This document shows positions 15,936 through 22,881 of a stretch of DNA of 25,987 nucleotides, in pieces. Source of the stretch: an uncultured Oscillospiraceae bacterium (GTDB lineage Bacteria; Bacillota_A; Clostridia; Oscillospirales; Oscillospiraceae); assembly GCA_900754605.1 (NCBI GenBank), contig CAAEDK010000285.1:1-25987 (forward strand), given 5' to 3'. Positions within the stretch are counted from its first letter, which is position 1. Each line of letters starts with the position of its first letter. The notes beneath the pieces were generated by a model, which was not told the DNA's origin, searched no databases, and saw only the letters and a program-made list of their open reading frames with translations. Made by a program: the position numbers and the translations under genes.

Positions 15936-16291
15936 GCCTTCACCCGATCCCTTCCCTCAAACAGGATAAAGCGGTTGTTGTGCAGAATTTGCATATATTT
16001 CACCAGCCGATCATACAGCGGCTCCGCCTTCTCCCCATAAGCCTCTTTCAACTCCAGAGCCAGTTGCCCCACTGTCTTGATGCCGTCGATCCGCATCCAG
16101 AGGAAGCTGCCGTACTCATCCAGCTTGATGTGGCTCACTCTGGGCGTGTGAAACAGCTTCTGGGCCAAAGTATTATAAAAGCCCCGGTTTACCATGTGGA
16201 TGGTCACCACTCCGTCCTCTCCCTGATCCCAAGTGTTCTGCCCATTGATCACAGGGACGAAGTCCAGATAGTTTTCCTTCTTCTTTGCCAT
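15932..16291 (-). CDS. PqqD-family protein
   Basis: This 119-residue cytoplasmic protein matches the PqqD fold (winged-helix-like RiPP recognition element). It shows the NTWDQGEDGVVTIHM strand pair near 19-33, a SHIKLDEYGSFLWMRIDG segment near 53-70 (the usual LDELGxxIWxxIDG pattern) and the TVGQLALELKEAYG helix after it. PqqD proteins normally bind precursor peptides for radical SAM enzymes, but no radical SAM, precursor or other RiPP gene is present here. I chose ATG 16291 (AGGAGA 7 bases upstream). It follows the OPT transporter gene after 73 bases that contain a strong hairpin, and overlaps the next gene by four bases. A peptide-binding or sensing role alongside the transporter is inferred. 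Confidence 0.82.
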   Translation of the reverse strand: MAKKKENYLDFVPVINGQNTWDQGEDGVVTIHMVNRGFYNTLAQKLFHTPRVSHIKLDEYGSFLWMRIDGIKTVGQLALELKEAYGEKAEPLYDRLVKYMQILHNNRFILFEGRDRVKA

Positions 16292-16315
16292 AAAAATTCT
16301 CCTATATTGGCCCAA

Positions 16316-16347
16316 ACCGGGCTGCATACAAAAGTATACAGCCCGGT
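16316..16347 (-). terminator. Intercistronic hairpin between the OPT and PqqD-like genes
   Basis: On the minus strand a 14-bp stem with one G-U pair (outer 16316-16324 with 16339-16347, inner ATAC/GTAT) closes a TTTT loop. It is followed by only three Ts, so it is more likely a partial terminator or mRNA stabiliser that lowers expression of the downstream genes relative to the transporter. Confidence 0.6.
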
Positions 16348-16364
16348 CGTGGGAAACGCAACGC

Positions 16365-18305
16365 TTAGTTGGACTTCTTGCTGTCCTTGGTTGCGAAGAA
16401 GTAGATGGTCAGCAGGATCCCAGCGAAGCACACCAGGCCGCCAATGCTGCCGATGCTGAACACACCGCTGAGGTTGATTTTATCGCTGAAGTACAGCTCC
16501 TTGCCGGCAGCATCCAAGCCAGCAGGGATGATCGCCAGAACGGCCAGCAGGATACCAACAATGCCCTCGCCGGCGATGAGGCCGGAGGAATAGAGCACGC
16601 CGGACTGCACAGCGTCGTTCTTCTCCTTCTCAGAGCCGCACTTACGCTTCTCCAGGTACCAGCGCAGCGCGCCGCCCAGCATCATGGGCACGGACAGGTA
16701 GATGGGAAGATACAGGCCAATGGCAAAGGGGAGCACGGGGATGCCCAGGATCTCCACCACGATGGCGATGAATACACCGGTGAACACCAGGTTCCAGGGC
16801 AGGTTGCCACCCATAACACCCTCTACGATCATCTTCATCAGCATCGCCTGAGGAGCCGGCAGATCGTCGGAGCCATAACCGCCCCAAGCCATGCTCAGCA
16901 GGTACAGAATGGCACCGATGACCACAGCAGAGACCGCAACACCGATCATCTCACCCATCTGCTGCTTTCTGGGGGTAGCACCCACCAGGAAGCCAGTTTT
17001 CAGATCCTGGGAAGTGTCGCCGGCGATGGCGGCAATGACGCAGATGATGCCGCCGATGACAATGGCTGCGATCATGCCCTGGATGCCATCGTTGCCAGTA
17101 GCCTTCAGCAGCATGGTGGAGATCAACAGGGTGGCAATGGCCATGCCGGACACCGGGTTGTTGGAGGAGCCGATCAGGCCCACCATCCGGGAGGAGACAG
17201 TGGCGAAGAAGAAGCCGAACACAATCACGATCAGGGCCGTGAAGAAGTTCAGGGGGATGGCGGGCAGCAGCCACATGACCACCGCAATGAGAAGCACGCC
17301 CAGCAGGACAAGCTTCATAGGCAGATCCTGCTCGGTGCGCAGAGTGCTGGCCTCCCGGCCCTTTCCGTAGTCGCCCATGGCCTCTTTAAAGGTGCGGACG
17401 ATCAGGGGCAGAGACTTCACCAGGCTGAGTACACCGCCGCAGGCCACAGCGCCGGCGCCGATATAACGCAGGTAGTTGCCCCACAGGGCAGAAACACCCT
17501 GGGCATCAACCAGCTGGCTGATGGTCATATCAGTGACGGGGAACATAATGGTGTCACCGCCAAACAGCACCATCAGGGGCATGATGACCAGCCAGCCCAA
17601 GATGCCGCCGGCAAACAGATAGGAGGACACCTTGGGTCCGCAGATATAGCCCACGCCGGCCAGGGCGGGGAGCACATCAATGCCCACACCGGAGCCGCGG
17701 TAGGCGGGGATGTCATAGGTGATCTCGCTGGGGAAGATCTTCAGGCCATCCGCAACAAACTTATAGATGGCGGCAATACCCAGGCCGGAGAACACAGTGG
17801 ACGCCTTGGCGCCGCCCTCTTCACCGGCGATCAGGACCTCGGCGCAGGCCTGGCCCTCGGGATAGCCCAGCACACCATGCTCCTTGACGATCAGTGCGCT
17901 GCGCAGAGGGATCATCATCAGAACACCCAGCAGACCGCCGCACAGGGCAATCAGACCGATGGTGATCATGGAGGGGGTATCGCACATCCCCTCCTTGGCC
18001 CACATGAACAGGGCGGGCAGGGTAAAGATGGCGCCCGCAGCCACCGACTCACCGGCAGAGCCGATGGTCTGGACCATGTTGTTTTCCAGGATGGAGTCAC
18101 GCCGCAGAACCTTGCGGATGACGCCCATGGAAATGACTGCCGCAGGAATGGATGCCGACACAGTCATGCCGACACGCAGTCCCAGATACGCGTTTGCTCC
18201 GCCGAAGATGATGGCCAGCAGAGCACCCAGCAGAATGGATACTGCTGTAAACTCCGGCATGACCTTGTCGGCAGGAACATAAGGTTGGAATTTCTTGTTT
18301 TCCAC
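16365..18305 (-). CDS. OPT-family oligopeptide transporter
   Basis: This 646-residue polytopic membrane protein belongs to the OPT family, proton-coupled importers of oligopeptides (other branches carry metal chelates). After a short polar N-terminus ending PYVPADKVMPEFT it has about 14-16 hydrophobic segments, including the GANAYLGLRVGMTVSASIPAAV stretch near 36-57, GYPEGQACAEVL near 147-158 and the C-terminal SSGLIAGEGIVGIL segment, all characteristic of prokaryotic OPT proteins. The start is probably GTG 18305 with AAGGGA 9 bases upstream; no ATG lies before the conserved region, and an upstream GTG at 18368 would add residues unlike the family. It is the first gene of an operon with a PqqD-like protein, a small membrane protein and a dipeptidase, so peptides rather than metal chelates are the likely cargo. 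Confidence 0.92.
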   Translation of the reverse strand: MENKKFQPYVPADKVMPEFTAVSILLGALLAIIFGGANAYLGLRVGMTVSASIPAAVISMGVIRKVLRRDSILENNMVQTIGSAGESVAAGAIFTLPALFMWAKEGMCDTPSMITIGLIALCGGLLGVLMMIPLRSALIVKEHGVLGYPEGQACAEVLIAGEEGGAKASTVFSGLGIAAIYKFVADGLKIFPSEITYDIPAYRGSGVGIDVLPALAGVGYICGPKVSSYLFAGGILGWLVIMPLMVLFGGDTIMFPVTDMTISQLVDAQGVSALWGNYLRYIGAGAVACGGVLSLVKSLPLIVRTFKEAMGDYGKGREASTLRTEQDLPMKLVLLGVLLIAVVMWLLPAIPLNFFTALIVIVFGFFFATVSSRMVGLIGSSNNPVSGMAIATLLISTMLLKATGNDGIQGMIAAIVIGGIICVIAAIAGDTSQDLKTGFLVGATPRKQQMGEMIGVAVSAVVIGAILYLLSMAWGGYGSDDLPAPQAMLMKMIVEGVMGGNLPWNLVFTGVFIAIVVEILGIPVLPFAIGLYLPIYLSVPMMLGGALRWYLEKRKCGSEKEKNDAVQSGVLYSSGLIAGEGIVGILLAVLAIIPAGLDAAGKELYFSDKINLSGVFSIGSIGGLVCFAGILLTIYFFATKDSKKSN

Positions 18306-18436
18306 GATTTTCGTTCCCTTCTCTTCTCTATGCTTTTCTTGTTTTCCGCACCAATCTGATGCAGTCACTTTTTTGAACGGCTTTCGCCGTTCTGTCCTCA
18401 GAGGCAGGCCGTCTGGCTATCCCTCAAAGACATATT
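18306..18436 (-). promoter_or_regulatory. Structured 5' leader of the OPT operon
   Basis: The roughly 130-base leader holds two adjacent hairpins: a perfect 7-bp stem capped by a GAAA tetraloop (18375-18392) followed by six As, and CTGTCCT/AGGCAG pairing at 18392-18407. I do not recognise a known riboswitch. There is no terminator-type U-tract, so any control would act on stability or translation. Confidence 0.4.
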
Positions 18437-18442
18437 CTGTTT

Positions 18443-18471
18443 ATTGTATAAAATTTCACTGTATTCGTCAA
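18443..18471 (-). promoter_or_regulatory. SigA-type promoter of the OPT operon
   Basis: On the minus strand TTGACG (18471-18466) and TACAAT (18448-18443) are separated by 17 bases. Between this promoter and the CLC stop at 18578 I see no convincing terminator, so some read-through from the CLC gene is possible. Confidence 0.78.
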
Positions 18472-18577
18472 GTCTTTCTTCTCTTTTCTTGTCTTTCCCA
18501 GAATTCTCTGTTTTTTCCGTCTTGCGACACCGCGGCGCCAGACTCTTCTACTCTGCTCATTCCAGAACACTCTGAAG

Positions 18578-19840
18578 TCATTTGGCTTTTGTGTCGATCC
18601 ATTCCGTGCGGAATTTAGAATAGACGATTTTCTGCTCGCTGTACAGGCCATAGTATCCTGAGAGCATATAGGCCACCCCGCAGCACACCGCATACAGTGC
18701 AAGGCTATCCCCTCCAAACAGCTCAAAGGCCAGCATCAGCGCCGTCATAGGGCAGTTAGTCGCCCCACAGAATACCGCAGCCATACCCAAAGCCCCGCCA
18801 AAACCATGAGGCAGTCCCAGCAGCGGACCCACAGTAGTTCCAAAAGCCGCTCCAGTAAACAGAACCGGTACGATCTCTCCTCCCCGGAACCCTGCCCCCA
18901 GGGTCAGGGCAGTAAACAGGATCTTCAAAACAAACGCCTCCGGGATGGTCTCTCCCGCCAGCATACGGCGGATCATCCCATCCCCCGCACCATTATAATC
19001 CTGACTGCCCACCAACAGGGTCAGTACCAACACCAGCGCACCTCCGGCCGCTGCTCGCAGGAGAGGATTGGGAATCCATTTTGCATACAGCTTGGGAGCG
19101 GTGTGGAGTACCTTACAGAAGAGAATGGATACCAGCGCACACAGAAGTCCCAACACCGCCGTCTGTACCATCGAGACCGGCCCCAGTCCCAAAACCCGAC
19201 CGATCTCATAGCCAGGACTCTGGTGCAGGCCAAAGGCCTGGGCCACCTGGAGAGCAGTCAGGGAGGCCACCACACAGGGCACCAGTGCCGCATAATACAT
19301 CACACCTACACTCACTACCTCCATGGAAAAACACACCGCTGTCAGCGGAGTACCAAACAAAGCGGAGAAGGCGGCTGACATCCCGCACATCACCATCACC
19401 CGGCTGTCCTTAGCATCCAGACGGATCTCCCGACCCACCCAGGCCGCCATAGAACCGCCCAATTGGAGCGCCGCCCCCTCCCGCCCAGCGGAACCACCCA
19501 CCAGGTGAGTCACAATCGTAGACAAGAAAATCAGCGGTGCGGTGCGCAGCTTTAACGGCTCTGCCTCCCGTACAGCGGCCAGCACCAGATTGGTTCCCTG
19601 GTCTTTCTCCATCCGGCACACGCGGTACAGCAAGACAATTGCCATCCCTCCAACAGGAAGCAGCCACAGAATCCAGGGCTCACGCAGCCGCAGCTCCGCT
19701 GCCCCATCGATTCCAAGGTGAAAAGCCGCCGCAACACTCCCCACCAGCAGTCCAATTCCTGCCGCGTACAGCAGCCACTTGAGAAACAGCATTCCCTGTT
19801 TCATCCAGCGGCACAGCCGACTCTCTGTTTGTTCCATCAT
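18578..19840 (-). CDS. CLC-family anion/proton antiporter, fluoride-clade-like
   Basis: This 420-residue membrane protein is a CLC transporter. GSAGREGAALQ carries the gating glutamate (E121), and GAGFRGGEIVPVLFTGAAFG is the second conserved helix-start motif. The canonical chloride motif GSGIP is replaced by GTNLV (82-86) and GREGP by GREGA, changes I associate with the CLC-F fluoride/proton antiporter clade; a chloride or other halide role remains possible. There is no C-terminal CBS domain. Tandem ATGs at 19840 and 19837 follow AAGGAGAGAGG; I use the first. An in-frame GTG at 19909 would add a hydrophilic stretch that overlaps the structured leader and is rejected. It is a single-gene unit with its own promoter and a leader of about 110 bases. 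Confidence 0.9.
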   Translation of the reverse strand: MMEQTESRLCRWMKQGMLFLKWLLYAAGIGLLVGSVAAAFHLGIDGAAELRLREPWILWLLPVGGMAIVLLYRVCRMEKDQGTNLVLAAVREAEPLKLRTAPLIFLSTIVTHLVGGSAGREGAALQLGGSMAAWVGREIRLDAKDSRVMVMCGMSAAFSALFGTPLTAVCFSMEVVSVGVMYYAALVPCVVASLTALQVAQAFGLHQSPGYEIGRVLGLGPVSMVQTAVLGLLCALVSILFCKVLHTAPKLYAKWIPNPLLRAAAGGALVLVLTLLVGSQDYNGAGDGMIRRMLAGETIPEAFVLKILFTALTLGAGFRGGEIVPVLFTGAAFGTTVGPLLGLPHGFGGALGMAAVFCGATNCPMTALMLAFELFGGDSLALYAVCCGVAYMLSGYYGLYSEQKIVYSKFRTEWIDTKAK

Positions 19841-19952
19841 CCTCTCTCCTTTTCCGGGACGCACCCTCTCTGCGACCCTGCCATCTCTCCATTTGTACGG
19901 TTCAGTCACTCCCGAATCCAGTGATCCCGTTTCAGGGGCATTGCTCCGTATA
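19841..19952 (-). promoter_or_regulatory. Structured 5' leader of the CLC gene
   Basis: The transcript leader could form an outer stem (TACGG at the 5' end with CCGTA 50 bases later) enclosing a CCC/GGG hairpin and a TCACT/AGTGA hairpin, a three-way junction. A further hairpin (19856-19878; GGG-T-CGCA pairing TGCG-T-CCC) sits just before the ribosome site. I compared it with the fluoride riboswitch pattern (GGCGATG...CTCCTAC) and it does not match. It may be a different cis-regulatory RNA or nothing. Confidence 0.35.
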
Positions 19953-19958
19953 ACTTTT

Positions 19959-19967
19959 ATTGTACCA
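19959..19967 (-). promoter_or_regulatory. Extended -10 promoter of the CLC gene
   Basis: On the minus strand TGGTACAAT is an extended -10 element (TGnTAnAAT); the -35 region (TTTCTT at 17 bases) is poor. Bases 19968-20120, between this and the next promoter, are GC-rich and hold no gene or motif I can support. Confidence 0.55.
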
Positions 19968-20120
19968 CAGCCACGGTGCAGAAGAAAGTCTCCGCCCGTT
20001 TGCTTTTCCTACGCCGTCCTGCCTGTTCCGGCATCCTCCGCAGCGCAGTACGCCCATCACAATCCAGTGCGGCCGCTCCGCTCACATTGTGCCAGTTGTG
20101 CCTCGCGGTATCCGTTGCTT

Positions 20121-20148
20121 TTTACACTGAATTGGTGTAAACTATAAA
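20121..20148 (+). promoter_or_regulatory. Promoter and dyad operator of the zinc-ribbon/PNP run
   Basis: TTTACA (20121-20126) and TATAAA (20143-20148) are 16 bases apart, giving a start near 20155. A perfect 7-bp inverted repeat, TTTACAC-N7-GTGTAAA (20121-20141), covers the -35 box and the spacer, an ideal place for a repressor. I do not match it to a named regulator. Confidence 0.6.
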
Positions 20149-20154
20149 GACCAA

Positions 20155-20283
20155 ATTTTGCATACCTGCATGGCAGACCGTCCCGAACCAGAGGCAGGGC
20201 CGCTTGAGGCCGCAGGATATGAGACAAAACAGCTACCGCTCTGCACGGGAGCTGTTTGGACAGAGCAGAAAGGAGCGCACACG
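20155..20283 (+). promoter_or_regulatory. Leader of the zinc-ribbon gene with competing hairpins
   Basis: About 129 bases of leader. AACAGCT can pair with AGCTGTT (20227-20255 region), or GCTCTG can pair with CAGAGC lying just before the AAAGGAG ribosome site; the two pairings overlap and exclude each other. No known riboswitch is recognised. Confidence 0.35.
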
Positions 20284-20676
20284 ATGGACGACAAGGTGAA
20301 GGAACTGCTGGATCGGATCCGGGACACTGCGGCGGGAGCCGCAGACGCCGCCAATCAAACTGCCCGGGCGGCTGGGAAGAAAGCCGGCCAGATGGTGGAT
20401 GTGGCCAAACTGAATGTGCAGCTATTTGACCTGAACGGAGAGTTCAATGACGTCCTGCGCCAACTGGGGCAGGTCATGTACGATGCCCACCGGGGCCAGC
20501 CTGAAGAGGGCGACAAAGTGTCGGCACTTCTGGAGCAGGCCGATGAATTCAGCGGCAGGATCTCCGAGCTGAAAGAGCGCATTGCAGCCCTCCGACAGTC
20601 CCGAACCTGCCCCTCCTGCGGCGCAACATGCGGGAAAGACGATCAATTCTGCCGCCGCTGCGGCGCCGGACTGTGA
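20284..20676 (+). CDS. Coiled-coil zinc-ribbon protein, function unknown
   Basis: This 130-residue soluble protein has an alanine-rich helical N-terminus (1-45), a predicted coiled-coil middle (about 45-105) and a C-terminal zinc ribbon with C109-x2-C112 and C123-x2-C126, plus an extra C116. There is no membrane segment or signal. Similar small zinc-ribbon proteins with helical N-termini are common in Clostridia and unnamed; a scaffolding or nucleic-acid/protein-binding role is inference. ATG 20284 follows AAAGGAG at 8 bases; the reading frame extends upstream but without a ribosome site. The gene is 13 bases before the purine phosphorylase gene and heads the plus-strand run. It has its own promoter with a dyad operator. 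Confidence 0.8.
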   Translation: MDDKVKELLDRIRDTAAGAADAANQTARAAGKKAGQMVDVAKLNVQLFDLNGEFNDVLRQLGQVMYDAHRGQPEEGDKVSALLEQADEFSGRISELKERIAALRQSRTCPSCGATCGKDDQFCRRCGAGL

Positions 20677-20689
20677 AAAGGAGCGAACG

Positions 20690-21514
20690 ATGACCTTTAC
20701 TATGGAACAATATCAAGAGAGTGCCCAGGCACTCCGGGAGCGGCTGGGCGGCTTCATTCCCAAGGTTGCAATGGTTCTGGGCTCCGGCCTGGGCTATCTG
20801 GGGGACGAGGTGGAAGCCCCCATCGCAGTGGATTACCGGGATATCCCCCACTTTAAAGCTTCCACCGCCCCCGGCCACAAGGGGCGCTTGGTGTTCGGCC
20901 TGCTGGAGGGCCAGCGTGTAGCTGTCATGCAGGGTCGGATGCACCACTATGAGGGCTACTCCTACGAGGAAGTCTCTTACGCTGTCCGGGTGCTGCGCCT
21001 GTTGGGCTGTGACACCCTGGTGGTCACCAACGCCGCCGGCTGTGTCAATCTGGAGTGGAAGGCCGGTGACCTGATGCTCATTACCGATCAAATCAAGATG
21101 TTCTCTGAGTCTCCCCTTCGGGGGGAAAACCTGCCGGAGTTTGGTGTCCGCTTCCCCGATGCCTCCCATCTGTACACCCCCCGTCTGCAGAAACTGGCAA
21201 GAGAAACGGCGGCAGAGTTGGATATTCCCCTGCGGGAGGGCGTATATTTCTACTGCTATGGCCCCCAGTATGAGACCCCGGCGGAGATCCGGGCCGCCCG
21301 GATCCTGGGCGGCGATGCGGTCGGGATGTCCACTGCCCCAGAGGTCATCGTGGCCGGCCACTGCGGCATGGAGGTGCTGGGCCTTACCCTGCTGTCCAAT
21401 ATGGCTGCGGGCATCCTGGACCAGCCCCTGTCCGAACAGGAGGTGCTGGACGCCGCCGCTGCGGCCCGGGAAAAGTTCTCCGGTCTGATCCGGGCCTGCC
21501 TGAAGAAAATGTGA
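20690..21514 (+). CDS. Purine nucleoside phosphorylase (6-oxopurine type)
   Basis: This 274-residue enzyme cleaves inosine, guanosine and their deoxy forms with phosphate. Family II (trimeric) PNP motifs appear in order: GSGLG and HFKASTAPGHKG for phosphate and substrate binding, MQGRMHHYEGY, VTNAAGCVN, GPQYETPAEIR with the purine-site glutamate, VGMSTAPEV, and LLSNMAAGI with the asparagine that selects 6-oxopurines. The Glu/Asn pair argues for hypoxanthine/guanine nucleosides rather than methylthioadenosine. ATG 20690 has AAAGGAG 6 bases upstream. Seven bases separate it from an MtaD-type deaminase gene, so the two act in series: deamination of adenosine-type nucleosides followed by phosphorolysis. 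Confidence 0.94.
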   Translation: MTFTMEQYQESAQALRERLGGFIPKVAMVLGSGLGYLGDEVEAPIAVDYRDIPHFKASTAPGHKGRLVFGLLEGQRVAVMQGRMHHYEGYSYEEVSYAVRVLRLLGCDTLVVTNAAGCVNLEWKAGDLMLITDQIKMFSESPLRGENLPEFGVRFPDASHLYTPRLQKLARETAAELDIPLREGVYFYCYGPQYETPAEIRAARILGGDAVGMSTAPEVIVAGHCGMEVLGLTLLSNMAAGILDQPLSEQEVLDAAAAAREKFSGLIRACLKKM

Positions 21515-21521
21515 GGTCTCT

Positions 21522-22844
21522 ATGAAAATTTTGTTCCAAAATACCACCGCCGTGACCATGGACCCAGCCCAGCCGGTGCTGAACCATGCCTATATTACAG
21601 TGGAAGGTACGCAGATCATCTCTGTGGATCAGGATCGTCCCCACGGAGAGTTTGACCGGGTGATCGATGGACAGGGCAAGGTCCTGATGCCTGGCCTGGT
21701 CAACTGCCACACCCATGTACCCATGGCTCTGCTGCGGGGCTATGGCGGTGGGCATGATCTTCAGCACTGGCTGAACGACTATATCTTCCCAGCGGAGGCC
21801 AAACTGGATGACCGATGTGTAGCCGCTGGAACTGCCCTGGGACTGGCGGAAATGATTGCCTCTGGCACCACCTGCATCGCAGATATGTATATGCACACCG
21901 GTGCGGTGGCCCGAACGGTGCTGGAGTCCGGGATCAGCGCCAATCTGTCCTGTGGCGGTGTATACTTCGGCACACCAGAGGATTTTTCTCCAGATACCTG
22001 TGGGGACTGCCGGAACCAGATCGCCTTGACGGAGGAATGGAACGGCGCTGGAGATGGACAGATCAAGGTGGATGCCTCCATCCATGCAGAGTACACTTCC
22101 AACCCGCCCCTGTGGCAGTGGATGGCCGGCTATGCCGCCGACCACGGCCTGGGGATGCACGTCCATGTGTCCGAGACCCGGTCCGAGCACGAGTCCTGCC
22201 TCCAAAAGTATGGTAAAACCCCAGTGGCCCTGCTGGACCAGTACGGTGTGTGGGTCAATGGCGGCACGGCCGCCCACTGTGTCTGGGTGACCGATGAGGA
22301 TATGGAGCTGATGGCCCGGCGGGGGATCACTGCCGTCCACAACCCGGTATCCAATTTGAAGCTGGCCTCCGGCGCTGCTCGTGTGCCACGTCTGCTGGAG
22401 CGCGGGGTCAACGTGGCCCTGGGCACTGACGGGGTGGCCTCCAACAACAGCCATGACCTGTTTGAGGAGATCAAGCTGGCCGCCCTCCTTCATAAGGGGA
22501 TCGGCCTGGATCCCACAGCAGTGACCACCCGGCAAGCTCTGGAGATGGCTACCGTCAACGGAGCGCGGGCTCTTGGGCGCAACACCGGCGTCATCGCCCC
22601 TGGCAAAACTGCTGACCTGATTTTGGTAGACCTGGATGCCCTGAATTTATTCCCATGCCACGATGTGGAAGAGGATCTGGTCTACTCGGCCCAGGGTTTT
22701 AATGTAGTGATGAATATGGCCCGGGGGCGGGTCATATATGAAAAGGGAGAGTTTTTCACCTTGGATCTGGAAAAGATCCGTACAGAGGTGGAACGCTATG
22801 CCCTGCCCCGGATTTTTGGTAGCGTGAGGGGCGGCGGAGCCTGA
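21522..22844 (+). CDS. mtaD: MtaD-type amidohydrolase (MTA/SAH/adenosine deaminase)
   Basis: This 440-residue metal-dependent hydrolase of the amidohydrolase superfamily removes the 6-amino group of adenosine-type nucleosides such as 5'-methylthioadenosine and S-adenosylhomocysteine. Metal ligands are visible: HTH at H63/H65, H215 in HVHVSE with catalytic E218, H252 in AAHCVW and D303 in GTDGVASNN, which is the MtaD/TrzN/SsnA signature. Product candidates are S-inosylhomocysteine and methylthioinosine. ATG 21522 follows GAGG at 5 bases, 7 bases after the PNP stop. The upstream phosphorylase would release hypoxanthine from the deaminated nucleosides, so the pair looks like a salvage and detoxification module for SAM-derived by-products. 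SsnA or guanine deaminase are less likely alternatives. Confidence 0.9.
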   Translation: MKILFQNTTAVTMDPAQPVLNHAYITVEGTQIISVDQDRPHGEFDRVIDGQGKVLMPGLVNCHTHVPMALLRGYGGGHDLQHWLNDYIFPAEAKLDDRCVAAGTALGLAEMIASGTTCIADMYMHTGAVARTVLESGISANLSCGGVYFGTPEDFSPDTCGDCRNQIALTEEWNGAGDGQIKVDASIHAEYTSNPPLWQWMAGYAADHGLGMHVHVSETRSEHESCLQKYGKTPVALLDQYGVWVNGGTAAHCVWVTDEDMELMARRGITAVHNPVSNLKLASGAARVPRLLERGVNVALGTDGVASNNSHDLFEEIKLAALLHKGIGLDPTAVTTRQALEMATVNGARALGRNTGVIAPGKTADLILVDLDALNLFPCHDVEEDLVYSAQGFNVVMNMARGRVIYEKGEFFTLDLEKIRTEVERYALPRIFGSVRGGGA

Positions 22845-22881
22845 TCGGCCCACCTCACCCCGAACGAAAAGGAGGTTTCCC

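Noticed and set aside
15932..16291. RiPP biosynthesis cluster suggested by the PqqD-like protein
   Set aside because: No radical SAM enzyme, precursor peptide, LanB/LanC, YcaO or ABC exporter is present within the window.
18424..18577. Terminator for the CLC gene
   Set aside because: The best stem (GTCT/AGAC with GGCG/CGC pairing) has mismatches and is followed by GGAAAAAAC, not a T-run.
19841..19952. Fluoride riboswitch before the CLC gene
   Set aside because: The conserved GGCGATG...AAAC...TGATG-CTCC-TAC pattern and its pseudoknot are not present; only a generic structured leader can be supported.
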